A stretch of 64,000 bases of DNA. Origin: Kroppenstedtia sanguinis (GTDB lineage Bacteria; Bacillota; Bacilli; Thermoactinomycetales; DSM-45169). The stretch's first letter is position 1; every line of letters begins with the position of its first letter. Under the pieces are notes generated by a model, which was not told the DNA's origin, ran no database searches, and was given only the letters and a program-made list of their open reading frames with translations. The stretch is taken from NCBI RefSeq assembly GCF_050433445.1, contig NZ_JBNPXF010000008.1, positions 79,015 to 143,014 on the forward strand. Reading direction: 5' to 3'. Positions 24,960 through 33,620 of the stretch are shown here, one piece after another. A program made the translations under genes and the position numbers.

Positions 24960-26030
24960 CTATTCCTCTCTTTGTTTGGCTCCGCTTTTAATCTTTTGAT
25001 CCCAGTGTTCCATCCATTCGTTCTCCTTTTCCCGCAGGAGTTTCCAGTCGAGATCCATCGATTGAATGCGGGTTTTTTCGATCCAGGAAGGCAAATCCTG
25101 AATATCCTTTCGGGTGGGGATGCGGTAGTAGGTTTTCGCAAGGTGCTTCATCGCTGATTTAGAGTTGACGAACTCATAGAAAGCTTTCGCCGCTTGGGGG
25201 TGCTGGCCTCCCTTGACCAAGGCGATTCCCTCAGTCAGGACCGGAGTGCCGCTCTCGGGAATCACGAAGTCAAAGGGATAATTCTTGGTCTCTTTCAGCA
25301 TGACGGTATCCGGCATATTCCAAATCGTGAGCGCTCCCTCTCCCCGAGCCACCTTGCTGTACATGATCTCCGGATTGGCGGAGTATTCCTTGGTATTGGC
25401 ATCCAACTTTTTCAACCATTCAAACCCTGACTCCGGACTTTTCGTTTCTTTGTAATCCCGGTAGATCATGGCGGAGTAGAGGGTTCGCATGGTTCCTGAG
25501 GCCAGGGGATAGCGGATGATGATTCGGTCTTTCCATTTGGGATCCAGGAGATCATCCCAATCTTGAGGGACTTCTCCCTTGGGGATCTCCCGGGTGTTGT
25601 ACATAATCACTTCCGGGGTCTGGCTGGTTCCCGTCCAGGACCAGTCCGATGCTCGGAACTCTTGGGGAAGAGATTCGGCATAGCCCGGTTGATAAGGCTG
25701 AAGCAACCCCTCCTCCCGAGCCTGTTCAAACATCACCGAGGGAGCCCCCCACCAAAGGTCTGCCTGAGGATTGGCCTTCTCGGAACGGATCCGGTCGAGA
25801 ATTTCCTGGGAACCGATGTCCAGCCATTCCACATCTACCTGGGGATGCTCCTTTTCAAACTGCTTCTCAAAATCTTGTAAGATATCTTTTCCGTGGGGAG
25901 AATAGATGACCACCTTTTCCTCCAAACCGTCCTTGTCAGTACTGTCCCCGTCGGAGGTAGAGGCCATGCAACCCGTGGTCACCCCCATCGCCAGCACCAT
26001 CGCCCCGATCCATCTCCATTTTGCTTTCAA
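24960..26030 (-). CDS. ABC importer substrate-binding lipoprotein
   Basis: About 356 residues from the TTG at 26030, with AGGAGG seven bases upstream; the open frame continues upstream without a signal sequence there. A lipoprotein signal ends VTTGC, followed by an acidic Ser/Asp linker. The fold is that of a type 2 periplasmic binding protein: VVIYSPHGKDILQDFEKQFE, ADLWWGAPSVMFEQA, VIMYNTREIPKGEVPQDWDDL and the C-terminal EFVNSKSAMKHLAKTYYRIP. These match the FbpA/PhnS-like group that binds iron, aminophosphonate or small organic anions. The ligand is not determined. First gene of the importer-lyase operon, divergent from a PIG-L deacetylase. Confidence 0.88.
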   Translation of the reverse strand: MKAKWRWIGAMVLAMGVTTGCMASTSDGDSTDKDGLEEKVVIYSPHGKDILQDFEKQFEKEHPQVDVEWLDIGSQEILDRIRSEKANPQADLWWGAPSVMFEQAREEGLLQPYQPGYAESLPQEFRASDWSWTGTSQTPEVIMYNTREIPKGEVPQDWDDLLDPKWKDRIIIRYPLASGTMRTLYSAMIYRDYKETKSPESGFEWLKKLDANTKEYSANPEIMYSKVARGEGALTIWNMPDTVMLKETKNYPFDFVIPESGTPVLTEGIALVKGGQHPQAAKAFYEFVNSKSAMKHLAKTYYRIPTRKDIQDLPSWIEKTRIQSMDLDWKLLREKENEWMEHWDQKIKSGAKQREE

Positions 26031-26260
26031 CCCCACCCCTCCTGATCCCAAGGGTTCAACCCACGTCTCGATCGGTTTCCAGAGGGAAAAACGCGACCCC
26101 CGGAGGTAGGCCCATTCCACTACATGGTTATCCACTGAAATATGAAAATATGCCAGTTCCCCTCTCGGTATGTCATATATAGGGACAATCTGAGATAAGC
26201 ATACTGAAAGAAGCGGATTCCAACCCTGCTCCAAATTTAATCCGGGAGGTCCGGTCCGGC

Positions 26261-28774
26261 ATGTACCGAAAAAAAATTTCCTTGCTACTCACCCTGCTGT
26301 TGGCAGTCAGTCTGTTGGTTCCCACTCTTCCAGTACAGGCGTCTAAAAAACAGGATCCCGAACTCTGGAAAGTGCTCCGCCCTTTGGACAAAGTCGTCAG
26401 TTTTATGAACACCGGGGCTCATCCCGATGATGAATTCAGCGCGTTGCTCGCTTGGCTCTCCCTCGGCCAGGGGGTACGCACCTCCAGCCTGTTGGCCAAT
26501 CGGGGAGAAGGGGGACAAAATGAGATCGGTGCTGAGCTGGACAACGGGCTGGGCATCATTCGCTCCCGTGAACTGCAGGAAGCGTCCCATCTGCTGGGCA
26601 CCGATCTGTTTCTGCTCAGTGAACAGATAGATGACCCTATCTATGATTTCGGTTTTTCCAAGTCTCCGGCAGAAACCCTGGATCGGTGGGGGGAAGAGGT
26701 GGTCTATGAACGGTTGATCCGGCGCATCCGGGAACAGCGGCCGGATATTTTGCTACCTTCCTTTCGCGACGTCCCCAGTGAACATGGACATCACCGAGCA
26801 ATCTCCCAGCTCAGTCTCAAAGCTTTTGCCGATGCAGCCAACCCAAAGGTATTTCCCCAGCATCGGAAACAAGGGCTCCATCCCTGGCAGATCAAAAAAC
26901 TGTATTTGCGGGGAACCCCAGATCAGGAAACCCTCCGTTTCAACATCGGAAAGCAAGATCCCGTCTATGGCCTCACCTATCCCCAACTCGGAGAAGAATC
27001 GCGAAAGCTACATAAAAGCCAGGGGATGGGTCGCGATCTACCCGAGGCGGATTACTGGGTTTCTCTGGAACTGGTGAAATCCTCCACCGGGAAAAAGGCT
27101 CAAGAATCCAGCTTGTTTGCAGGTATTCCAGTCACCCTGGCCGACCTGGGTACCACACTGGATGATCCGAGAATGAAACGGAAACTGGTCAAGTTGCAGC
27201 GGCAACTGGAACAAATCCAGAAAGCCTATCCCGATCGCCAGGCAGTTACCCGGCAGGTACAGAGGACACTGAAGCAAGTGCGACAGGTGACCGCTACCGT
27301 CACCAACAGTTCTTTGTCAAGGAAGGAAAAAATCGACCTGCGCTACCGGTTACAAGTGAAGGAAGAGCAGTTGTTACGAGCTGGGGCTGAAGCTTCGAAG
27401 ATCCGACTCCAGCTGACCGTGGACCGTCCTCTGCTGACCCGAGGCGCCACCACCGGGGTTCACCTGGCCATAAAAAACGGCAGCACATCCCGGATGAGCC
27501 AGTTACAGGTCCAACCTTTGGCCCCAAAAAAATGGAAGTCATCTTTGAAGTCGGTCCCGAAGGCTTTGGCTCCCGGCGCCCAGGCTAACCTCCACATGAA
27601 AGTGAAGGCCCCTCCAGATGCCGCCTACTTCCAACCTTATCAACCCTCTCCGCTTCAGGTCCGGGTCCACTACCGGCTACAGGGAGCGAAGGTAACTCGA
27701 ATCGTTACCGTAGATCCTCGCAAGCAGACCGTCGCCCTCCTGCCCGACTGGGGGTTGAAGATCACTCCCGCCACCACGATCCTCAATACAGAGAAGGAAG
27801 GCGAACGCCGTAAAATCCGGGTTTCTGTCACCAATCACAGATCAGGAAACAGTACAGGTACTCTTCGTCCGAATCTGCCTAAAGGCTGGAAGGCAAAACC
27901 TAGCTCTCGCTCCCTCTCCTTCACCCGGAACTATCAGCAGCAGGAAGCCACCTTCCACCTGATTCCGCCGAAGTCGGTCTCCCCTGGCCGTTATACCCTT
28001 GGATTTACCGCGGAGGTGGAGGGGAGACGCTCTCACACCCAGGTGCAACCGATCACCTATGATCATATCGGGACCAGCTACCTGTTGACTGAAGCCCGTC
28101 TGCCCATCCAAGCTTTTCCGCTGAAGTTCGATCCCAAATTAAAGGTCGGTTATATCGAGAGCGGCTTCGATCAGGTGGCCGATCACCTCCGTCAGGCGGG
28201 GATGGATGTCACTCCCTTGACAGAACAGGAACTGGCCATCGGGGATCTCAGCAGCTACGACACCATCGTCGTCGGGATCCGGGCTTATCTCTCCCGCCCG
28301 GACCTGCTGAAGCAGAATCAGCGTCTCTTGGAATACGTCCAAAAGGGGGGGCATGTGGTGATGCAATACCACAAACCTGGGGACAACTGGGATCCCCAAC
28401 TGGCACCCTATCCCCTGACACCTGGAGAACCCTCCATTGAATGGCGGATAACGGATGAAAACGCCCCCGTCACCTTTCTCCAGCCGGACCATCCCCTTTT
28501 CCAAGCCCCCCATCGGATCACCGAGGCCGATTTTGCAGGGTGGGTCCAGGAGCGCGGGCTTTACTTCCCCTCCACTTGGGATTCCGCCTACACCCCGCTT
28601 CTATCTGTAGCCGACCCTGGGGAAAAACCCTTGCAGGGAGGATTGCTGGTCGCCGACTATGGAAAAGGCTCCTATATCTACAGTAGTCTAGTCTGGTACC
28701 GTCAAATCCAGGACCAGATCCCCGGTGGTTACCGCATGTTTGTCAACCTGATCCACTATCCCCGCCACCGCTGA
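26261..28774 (+). CDS. Secreted PIG-L family deacetylase with NEW3-like and glutaminase-like C-terminal domains
   Basis: 837 residues. A signal peptide (about 1-27, ending VQA) is followed by a PIG-L/LmbE domain: TGAHPDDEFSALL at 51-63 gives the metal-binding AHPDDE, and PSEHGHHRAI the second metal motif. A basic helical linker leads to Ig-like regions around residues 380-620 (RKIRVSVTNHRSGNSTGTLR, like NEW3). The C-terminal 190 residues look like a ThuA/GATase-1 fold (KVGYIESGFDQVADHLRQAG, DTIVVGIRAY, GGHVVMQYHKPGDN). PIG-L enzymes deacylate N-acetylated sugars or cyclitols. GGGAGG precedes the ATG. It is divergent from the importer operon, suggesting a common substrate. Confidence 0.85.
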   Translation: MYRKKISLLLTLLLAVSLLVPTLPVQASKKQDPELWKVLRPLDKVVSFMNTGAHPDDEFSALLAWLSLGQGVRTSSLLANRGEGGQNEIGAELDNGLGIIRSRELQEASHLLGTDLFLLSEQIDDPIYDFGFSKSPAETLDRWGEEVVYERLIRRIREQRPDILLPSFRDVPSEHGHHRAISQLSLKAFADAANPKVFPQHRKQGLHPWQIKKLYLRGTPDQETLRFNIGKQDPVYGLTYPQLGEESRKLHKSQGMGRDLPEADYWVSLELVKSSTGKKAQESSLFAGIPVTLADLGTTLDDPRMKRKLVKLQRQLEQIQKAYPDRQAVTRQVQRTLKQVRQVTATVTNSSLSRKEKIDLRYRLQVKEEQLLRAGAEASKIRLQLTVDRPLLTRGATTGVHLAIKNGSTSRMSQLQVQPLAPKKWKSSLKSVPKALAPGAQANLHMKVKAPPDAAYFQPYQPSPLQVRVHYRLQGAKVTRIVTVDPRKQTVALLPDWGLKITPATTILNTEKEGERRKIRVSVTNHRSGNSTGTLRPNLPKGWKAKPSSRSLSFTRNYQQQEATFHLIPPKSVSPGRYTLGFTAEVEGRRSHTQVQPITYDHIGTSYLLTEARLPIQAFPLKFDPKLKVGYIESGFDQVADHLRQAGMDVTPLTEQELAIGDLSSYDTIVVGIRAYLSRPDLLKQNQRLLEYVQKGGHVVMQYHKPGDNWDPQLAPYPLTPGEPSIEWRITDENAPVTFLQPDHPLFQAPHRITEADFAGWVQERGLYFPSTWDSAYTPLLSVADPGEKPLQGGLLVADYGKGSYIYSSLVWYRQIQDQIPGGYRMFVNLIHYPRHR

Positions 28775-28785
28775 AAGGGTATGAA

Positions 28786-28880
28786 AAAGTCCTTCACAGG
28801 GAGGGTTGGGTTTCACATGGAGTGATTTTGGATCAGTAAAGCGACGAAAAGGTCATGTGAAACCCCATCCCGACCGATCC
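28786..28880. repeat. Family 2 palindromic element, copy 4
   Basis: GAAAAAGTCCTTCACAGGGA, then GGGTTGGGTTTCACATGGAG and the inverted CATGTGAAACCCCATCCCGA. It follows the PIG-L stop at once and can fold into a long hairpin, so it may also act in transcript termination. Confidence 0.6.
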
Positions 28881-28927
28881 GGCCAACAACCAACTTCACA
28901 ATGATTCCAACAAAGGAAATCGCAAAT

Positions 28928-28976
28928 GCGCCCCAGGGCCCGCCGGATCAGCGAGCCCTGGGGCGCTGTTCTTTTT
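28928..28976 (+). terminator. Strong hairpin terminator downstream of the PIG-L gene
   Basis: GCGCCCCAGGGC pairs with GCCCTGGGGCGC and is followed by TGTTCTTTTTTC. Confidence 0.75.
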
Positions 28977-29150
28977 TCACTGGGATTCAGCCACTTGAGC
29001 CGCCTATTGTAGTGGAGAACCCAATCAGGGGGGATTGCGGCAGAGATTCTTTGCACCGGGGATTCTTCTGTCCCCATCCCATGGTTTAAATCGGGGTCCA
29101 TCCGCTTCATAATGGAAAGTGACGGTCTGTCTGGAAAGGAGAAAAAGATC

Positions 29151-29378
29151 ATGAAAGTGAAAGTGCCTGATGAAGGGGAGATTATCATTCCCGATGAGGA
29201 GTTGAAGAGACTCCGCATCCTATTGAAGGAAGCCCGACAGTTGAATACCTTCCCATTGAATAAAGGGACTCTGCCTGAACTGATAGCGTTAGCTCTCAAT
29301 CGAGGGATCGGCAGACTGGAAGATGAACTCACCCGTCTCAAACTGGCCCAAAGGCAGCAGGATCTGAACCCAGAGTGA
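29151..29378 (+). CDS. Small hypothetical protein (75 aa)
   Basis: The ATG at 29151 follows AAAGGAGAAAAAG. The product begins MKVKVPDEGEIIIPDEELK and is otherwise an amphipathic helix pair rich in Leu, Lys and Arg (LLKEARQLN, GIGRLEDELTRLKLAQRQQ) with a possible coiled coil at the end. An in-frame TTG 13 codons upstream lacks a ribosome site. No family was recognised. Confidence 0.55.
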   Translation: MKVKVPDEGEIIIPDEELKRLRILLKEARQLNTFPLNKGTLPELIALALNRGIGRLEDELTRLKLAQRQQDLNPE

Positions 29379-29401
29379 GTCACCATCCTGAAAAAGCAGG
29401 A

Positions 29402-29426
29402 GACCCGCCGGGCTGGCGGGCTCGTT
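29402..29426. terminator. Hairpin after small gene, weak terminator
   Basis: GACCCGCC-gggctg-GGCGGGCTC-like stem followed by GTTTGCG. The T-run is poor on this strand, so efficiency is uncertain. Confidence 0.4.
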
Positions 29427-29506
29427 TGCGTATATGATAATCTTCCTCCCTTCGTCAACGTCATGTCGCTGTGACGTTTCATAAGAAAATAACCTGTGAA
29501 CGGGTC

Positions 29507-29537
29507 TAAAAAAAGATGCCGGTTGCACCGGCATCTT
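29507..29537 (-). terminator. Terminator of the regulator-peptide operon
   Basis: On the minus strand AAGATGCCGGT-gca-ACCGGCATCTT is followed by TTTTTTAG, about 50 bases past the peptide gene stop. Confidence 0.85.
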
Positions 29538-29590
29538 GGATTATACAGGACATCCTATCTCTTATTTAATAACTTCTGTATATCCCTAGT

Positions 29591-29737
29591 TCAGACACCT
29601 GCCGGATCATCACCGTTGGGTCTATTGTCTGTAATTAGATCATGATTAGAAACCTTCTCAACCGCTCCATAATAAGCACCAATAGCAAGGATCATACCCA
29701 CAGAAAATACCAACATCCCTTTTTTAATCCACTTCAT
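29591..29737 (-). CDS. Small exported peptide, candidate Phr/NprX-type signalling pro-peptide
   Basis: 48 residues: a basic start (MKWIKKGM), one hydrophobic export helix (LVFSVGMILAIGAYYGA) and a short polar tail ending NRPNGDDPAGV. The ATG at 29737 lies inside the last codons of the upstream HTH-TPR regulator (14-bp overlap), and the ribosome site AAGGAGTG is also inside it. This architecture (signal-like segment, small C-terminal pentapeptide-to-octapeptide source, overlap with a TPR regulator) is characteristic of the RRNPP family pro-peptides such as Phr, NprX and PapR. The mature peptide is not established; the last 5-8 residues are the natural candidate. Confidence 0.7.
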   Translation of the reverse strand: MKWIKKGMLVFSVGMILAIGAYYGAVEKVSNHDLITDNRPNGDDPAGV

Positions 29738-31052
29738 CGAAAAACACTCCTTCCTTCTCCCTTAATTTCCCCTGTACCTCATACATATTATACATATATT
29801 TCTGAAATTCCTGCTTGTCAAGAGGCTCCCATGAACGGGAGAGACCATAGAGTACCCGGTACTCCCGTTTCTTCAGATTGTGCCTTTTCGCCAGGTTGAG
29901 GGCTTCACTGAAATACTGGATCGCTTCCCGTCGTTTTTCACAGGAGAGTAAGAGTTCTCCCATGGCGATATATGCAGAAGTTAAACGGGGCACATCATTT
30001 TGCTTTTTTCCGATTCCAATGGCTTTCTCAAGGATTTGCACCGCCTGATCGTACTGTTTTTGGAGTTTGTATAGGATACCTAATCGAATATAGACTTTGC
30101 TAATACTTTTTTGATCATCCAGCTTGTCCTTACACCCCAGAGCGTTCATAAAGCATTCTTCTGCTTTTTCAAGTTCCCCTTGCTGCATATAGACGTTACC
30201 CAGAACGATGTCGAGGGGAAAGATGGACCGAAATTCTCGGTTGATCCGGGCCAATTCCAACCCCTCTACAGCATAGTGGGCCGCCTCATCATACATCTCC
30301 AGGCGGTAATTTAATTCTGAGCGCAACCAGTAGAAGGTCAGCGTGGTGTACACTTTCTCCATCCGATCGATATCTTTCCAATTCTCCTCCACCACTTTCA
30401 TAGCCGCTGCGGTCCGACCCAGCCGTTCCAGGTAGATCCCTTTGTTCGCATGCAGCTGATGCCAGACGTATAGCCGCTCTCCCTCCGGTTGAAAGGCATC
30501 GATCCCGCTTTCCGTAAACTTTAGAGCTGCGTCCAGATCATTCTGCAGGAACTGACACAGACCCAGCTCCAGAAAGCAGGCTGCTTCCGTATTGCTGGAG
30601 TCCGGACGCTGGCTGGCTAATTGAATTCCTTTGTACAAGTGGCGTTCGTTCCGTTTCCAATTTCGAAGATCCCGATAACACTTGCCTTTCATAAGGTATA
30701 GCGTGGGCGCCAGGGGGTGATCATCGCCGATCTTCAAGGAATCCAGTTTCGCCAGTGCCCCCTTTACGTCCCCCATCTCCCGTTTCAAATCCGCTGAATT
30801 CAGATGGAACTGATCTTCTTTGAACTTTTCCTTCTCCTCCAGAATCAGATTCGGAAGATCTTTTATTTCGATATTCAGCTTTTCGAGAAGGTAGACCGCC
30901 CGTTGGGGATTGACATGGGGGACGCCGCGCTCAATATTGCTGATCGTCGCCGGTGAGATATTCTCATCAGCTAAATCTTCCAGCCGCAGACGCCTCTCCT
31001 TTCGAACCTTTCTGATAATTTCTCCGATCTCATGCAATTCCATTGAGTTCAT
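29724..31052 (-). CDS. HTH-TPR transcriptional regulator, RRNPP-like (NprR/PlcR-type)
   Basis: 442 residues. An N-terminal XRE-type helix-turn-helix (IGEIIRKVRKERRLRLEDLA and ISPATISNIERG) is followed by TPR repeats over about residues 95-430 (SADLKREMGDVKGALAKLDS, LDIVLGNVYMQQGELEKAEE, VYIRLGILYKLQKQYDQAVQ, AYIAMGELLLSCEKRREAIQ). HTH plus TPR is the layout of peptide-sensing RRNPP regulators. The stop overlaps the start of a small exported-peptide gene. The ATG at 31052 follows GGTGAG; GTG at 31058 is also possible. A consensus promoter lies at 31099-31127. Target genes are unknown. Confidence 0.85.
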   Translation of the reverse strand: MNSMELHEIGEIIRKVRKERRLRLEDLADENISPATISNIERGVPHVNPQRAVYLLEKLNIEIKDLPNLILEEKEKFKEDQFHLNSADLKREMGDVKGALAKLDSLKIGDDHPLAPTLYLMKGKCYRDLRNWKRNERHLYKGIQLASQRPDSSNTEAACFLELGLCQFLQNDLDAALKFTESGIDAFQPEGERLYVWHQLHANKGIYLERLGRTAAAMKVVEENWKDIDRMEKVYTTLTFYWLRSELNYRLEMYDEAAHYAVEGLELARINREFRSIFPLDIVLGNVYMQQGELEKAEECFMNALGCKDKLDDQKSISKVYIRLGILYKLQKQYDQAVQILEKAIGIGKKQNDVPRLTSAYIAMGELLLSCEKRREAIQYFSEALNLAKRHNLKKREYRVLYGLSRSWEPLDKQEFQKYMYNMYEVQGKLREKEGVFFDEVD

Positions 31053-31098
31053 ATGCACTCACCACCCTTATTATCCTCTTTTTTCTATTCTCTCTTTT

Positions 31099-31127
31099 AT
31101 CATACAGTAGGAGATCTGGTTTCGCAA
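31099..31127 (-). promoter_or_regulatory. Sigma-A promoter of the regulator-peptide operon
   Basis: On the minus strand TTGCGA, a 17-bp spacer and TATGAT, about 47 bases before the regulator start. The remaining gap 31128-31437 holds only an isolated TATAAT near 31244. Confidence 0.65.
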
Positions 31128-31437
31128 TTTACTTAATCATCTTTTATTCTATAAGTCACACTTCTAGGTATTTGCAGGATTTCCCGGAGTGTGAGCTTTT
31201 CACGGAAATTTCCGCTGAATCGATACTATTTCGCATGATTTCTGTATAATACCATCAGGAGAGTAATACAAACCCTCCTCAGATCCAATGTCTATCGCAG
31301 TGAACCTTTGCATCCTCATCTCCCGTTTTCCACTGTAGTGCCTGTATAACCCCCTCTGTGGGAGGCGATCGGAAGGTTGCAAGGGATGTAAGCTTCCGTT
31401 GATATTTCCGCCATCATCATTATCCTGGAGGAGTTTT

Positions 31438-31980
31438 ATGGACTACCAAATTTTCAAAACGATCAATGGATGGGCTGGACAAGTGGGATGGTTGGACTTC
31501 ATCATGATTGCATTTACCGAGTATGTCCCTTATCTATTTGCTGGTGTGCTCGTATTGTTGGTGATTCTGCGCTCCACCCGGCCTGCCGGGCTCATGGGCT
31601 TTGCAACTTTGTTCCTGGGATTTGGGATCAGTTGGGTGATTGGACAACTGTATGAGCGCACACGTCCTTTTGTGGATCACGATCATGTCAATATGTTGGT
31701 CCATCATGCGGCTGATGCTTCCTTTCCCAGTGACCACACCACGGCAGCCTTTACCATCGCCTGTGCACTTTGGATCTACGATCGCAGAATGGGAATTCCT
31801 ATGGCTGTCCTGGCTCTGATCATGGGCTTTTCACGCATTTGGGTCGGCCACCATTATCCCACGGATATTTTAGGTGGCATCCTGATCGGTGTACTCTCCG
31901 CGATCGTCGTGGCTTGGGCCGCCTCCAAAATCATTGACAAAAGACAAGACAAAGACCGTTTCCAAAGTACGCAGAGCTGA
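31438..31980 (+). CDS. PAP2 family phosphatase, undecaprenyl-diphosphatase BcrC-like
   Basis: 180 residues with about five membrane helices. The three acid-phosphatase motifs are clear: QLYERTRPF, FPSDHTTAAF and FSRIWVGHHYPTDILGG. The small size and order match BcrC-type undecaprenyl-pyrophosphate phosphatases, which recycle the lipid carrier of wall synthesis and confer bacitracin tolerance. The ATG at 31438 follows CTGGAGGAG; upstream in-frame codons lack a ribosome site. A terminator follows directly, so it is monocistronic. Confidence 0.85.
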   Translation: MDYQIFKTINGWAGQVGWLDFIMIAFTEYVPYLFAGVLVLLVILRSTRPAGLMGFATLFLGFGISWVIGQLYERTRPFVDHDHVNMLVHHAADASFPSDHTTAAFTIACALWIYDRRMGIPMAVLALIMGFSRIWVGHHYPTDILGGILIGVLSAIVVAWAASKIIDKRQDKDRFQSTQS

Positions 31981-31982
31981 AG

Positions 31983-32013
31983 AAAGACCGCCATGGGGCG
32001 GTCTTTTTTATAT
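31983..32013 (+). terminator. Terminator after PAP2 gene
   Basis: AAAGACCGCC-atgg-GGCGGTCTTT with TTTTTATA following; it also lies downstream of the convergent GH1 gene. Confidence 0.82.
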
Positions 32014-32066
32014 ACCGGACTCCGATTGCGAAAAAACAGGAGATGAACCTGAGAGCCCTTGCTTCT

Positions 32067-33467
32067 TTAAAACCCATTTTGAGCGATCACTTCTTTAAAC
32101 CAGAGGCCGCTTTTTTTGACGGTTCGTTTGCAGTTATTTTCCAGGTCCACCGCAACCAAACCGTATCGATTTTTATAAGCGTTTGTCCAGGACCAATTAT
32201 CCATGAACGTCCACAGGTGATACCCTTTCACATGAGCCCCTTTCTCCATCGCCCGATGGATCCACCGCAGATGTTCTCGGATGAAGTCGATCCGATAATC
32301 ATCCTGGATCCCTTCCTCTGTCCGAAAACGCTCCTCGTCTTCCACACCCATTCCGTTTTCGGAAATATAGCATTCGATATTTCCGTAGTTTTCCTTCAGA
32401 TCCAACAGCAAATCATAGATTCCCTTTTCATAGATCTCCCAACCTCGGTAGGGATTCATGCGCCTGCCTGGCATCTCATAGGGATCGAAAAAACGATCCG
32501 GCATGAAGGGAGCTTCCGGGTGCGGCAGATGTTCCTTTGCCTTCACTCGGCGGGGTTGATAATAATTCACCCCCAGCAGATCCACAGTATTCATGCGAAT
32601 GGTCTCCAAGTCCCCCTCTTCCACCTTTGGCAAATGATTAGTCTCCGCCAGCAAGTTCACCAATTCCTCGGGGAATTCCCCCTTTACGGAGGGATCCAAG
32701 AAGGAACGGTTGAAAAAGAGATCCGCCCAGCGGGCGGCGCGCAGATCTGCCGGATGTTGGCTACGGGGATAGGAGGGGCTCAAGTTGAGAATGATCCCTA
32801 CCTTCCCTCCATATCCCCCTTCATGGTAGGCTTGAATCGCTTGGGCGCTGGCCAGGATCGAGTGGAAGGCGACTTGAACCGCCTTTTGGAAATCCATGAG
32901 ATTAGGATAGTGGAAGTCGTACAAATATCCCCCCTCCACAGGAACGATCGGCTCATTATGTGTAAACCAATATTTCACACGGTCACCGAACCGGGCAAAG
33001 CATTCCTTCGCATACATCCGATAAGCCTCGACCCCCTCGCGGCTCTCCCAGCCGCCCCGCTGTTGCAAAGCGAGGGGCATATCAAAATGATAAAGGTTGA
33101 CAAAGGGTTGAATGTCACAGGCGATCAGCTTGTCGATCACTCGATTGTAAAAATCGACCCCCTGCTCGTTCACTTCCCCCTGTCCCTCAGGGAACAATCG
33201 CGACCAAGAGAGGGAAAAACGAAAGGAATTGTGCCCCAGCTCTTTCATCCGTTCAATATCTTCTTCGTATTGCTCATAGAACCGGGAAGCGTTTCCTGGA
33301 CCCACTTGGTTAAAAAAACGATGGGGCTCCTGCTCAAACCAATAATCCCATATGTTCGGACCTTTGCCGCCCACATCTGCCGCTCCTTCGATCTGGGTGG
33401 CTGAAGTGGCAGTTCCCCACCAGAAGTCTTTTGGAAAGCGATGGATGACTCCTCCTGAATTCATCAT
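32067..33467 (-). CDS. GH1 family beta-glycosidase (GmuD/BglC-like)
   Basis: 466 residues of glycoside hydrolase family 1. FPKDFWWGTATSATQIEG opens the barrel, FTHNEP carries the acid/base Glu and CYISENGMG the nucleophile Glu. The loop MDNWSWTNAYKNRYG resembles the GmuD/BglC group: the Ser and Tyr that read a 6-phosphate in LacG-type enzymes are present, but the Lys position holds Asn, so phospho-specificity is unsure. It starts at 33467 after AGGGAGG. It is divergent from a mannose-6-phosphate isomerase/ROK kinase fusion, paralleling Bacillus gmuD-gmuE-gmuF for gluco- or mannodisaccharide use. Confidence 0.92.
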   Translation of the reverse strand: MMNSGGVIHRFPKDFWWGTATSATQIEGAADVGGKGPNIWDYWFEQEPHRFFNQVGPGNASRFYEQYEEDIERMKELGHNSFRFSLSWSRLFPEGQGEVNEQGVDFYNRVIDKLIACDIQPFVNLYHFDMPLALQQRGGWESREGVEAYRMYAKECFARFGDRVKYWFTHNEPIVPVEGGYLYDFHYPNLMDFQKAVQVAFHSILASAQAIQAYHEGGYGGKVGIILNLSPSYPRSQHPADLRAARWADLFFNRSFLDPSVKGEFPEELVNLLAETNHLPKVEEGDLETIRMNTVDLLGVNYYQPRRVKAKEHLPHPEAPFMPDRFFDPYEMPGRRMNPYRGWEIYEKGIYDLLLDLKENYGNIECYISENGMGVEDEERFRTEEGIQDDYRIDFIREHLRWIHRAMEKGAHVKGYHLWTFMDNWSWTNAYKNRYGLVAVDLENNCKRTVKKSGLWFKEVIAQNGF

Positions 33468-33536
33468 TTCGCAAACCTCCCTAGGTTGGTTACGATGAAA
33501 TCTTCTGAATCAGGTGAAAATGTCCTGCTTGATATA

Positions 33537-33553
33537 AAGGATTTCAAATCCTT
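33537..33553. promoter_or_regulatory. Palindromic operator candidate between GH1 and manA-ROK genes
   Basis: AAGGATTT-c-AAATCCTT is a perfect dyad in the 153-bp divergent intergenic region, next to GATATAAAGG. It could bind a repressor controlling both genes. No regulator gene is adjacent. Confidence 0.4.
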
Positions 33554-33620
33554 ATGCAGTAGGATGCGGATTTTTAGTAAACTCAAATCAACACTTACTT
33601 CATAAAAGAGGTGCGTACAG

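Noticed and set aside
26031..26234. 68-codon N-terminal extension of the binding lipoprotein
   Set aside because: A lipoprotein signal must be N-terminal; the TTG at 26030 has AGGAGG and starts the signal directly.
32043..33404. A 453-codon plus-strand open frame
   Set aside because: It is antisense to the GH1 gene, which has all catalytic motifs and a ribosome site; the plus frame has no family pattern.
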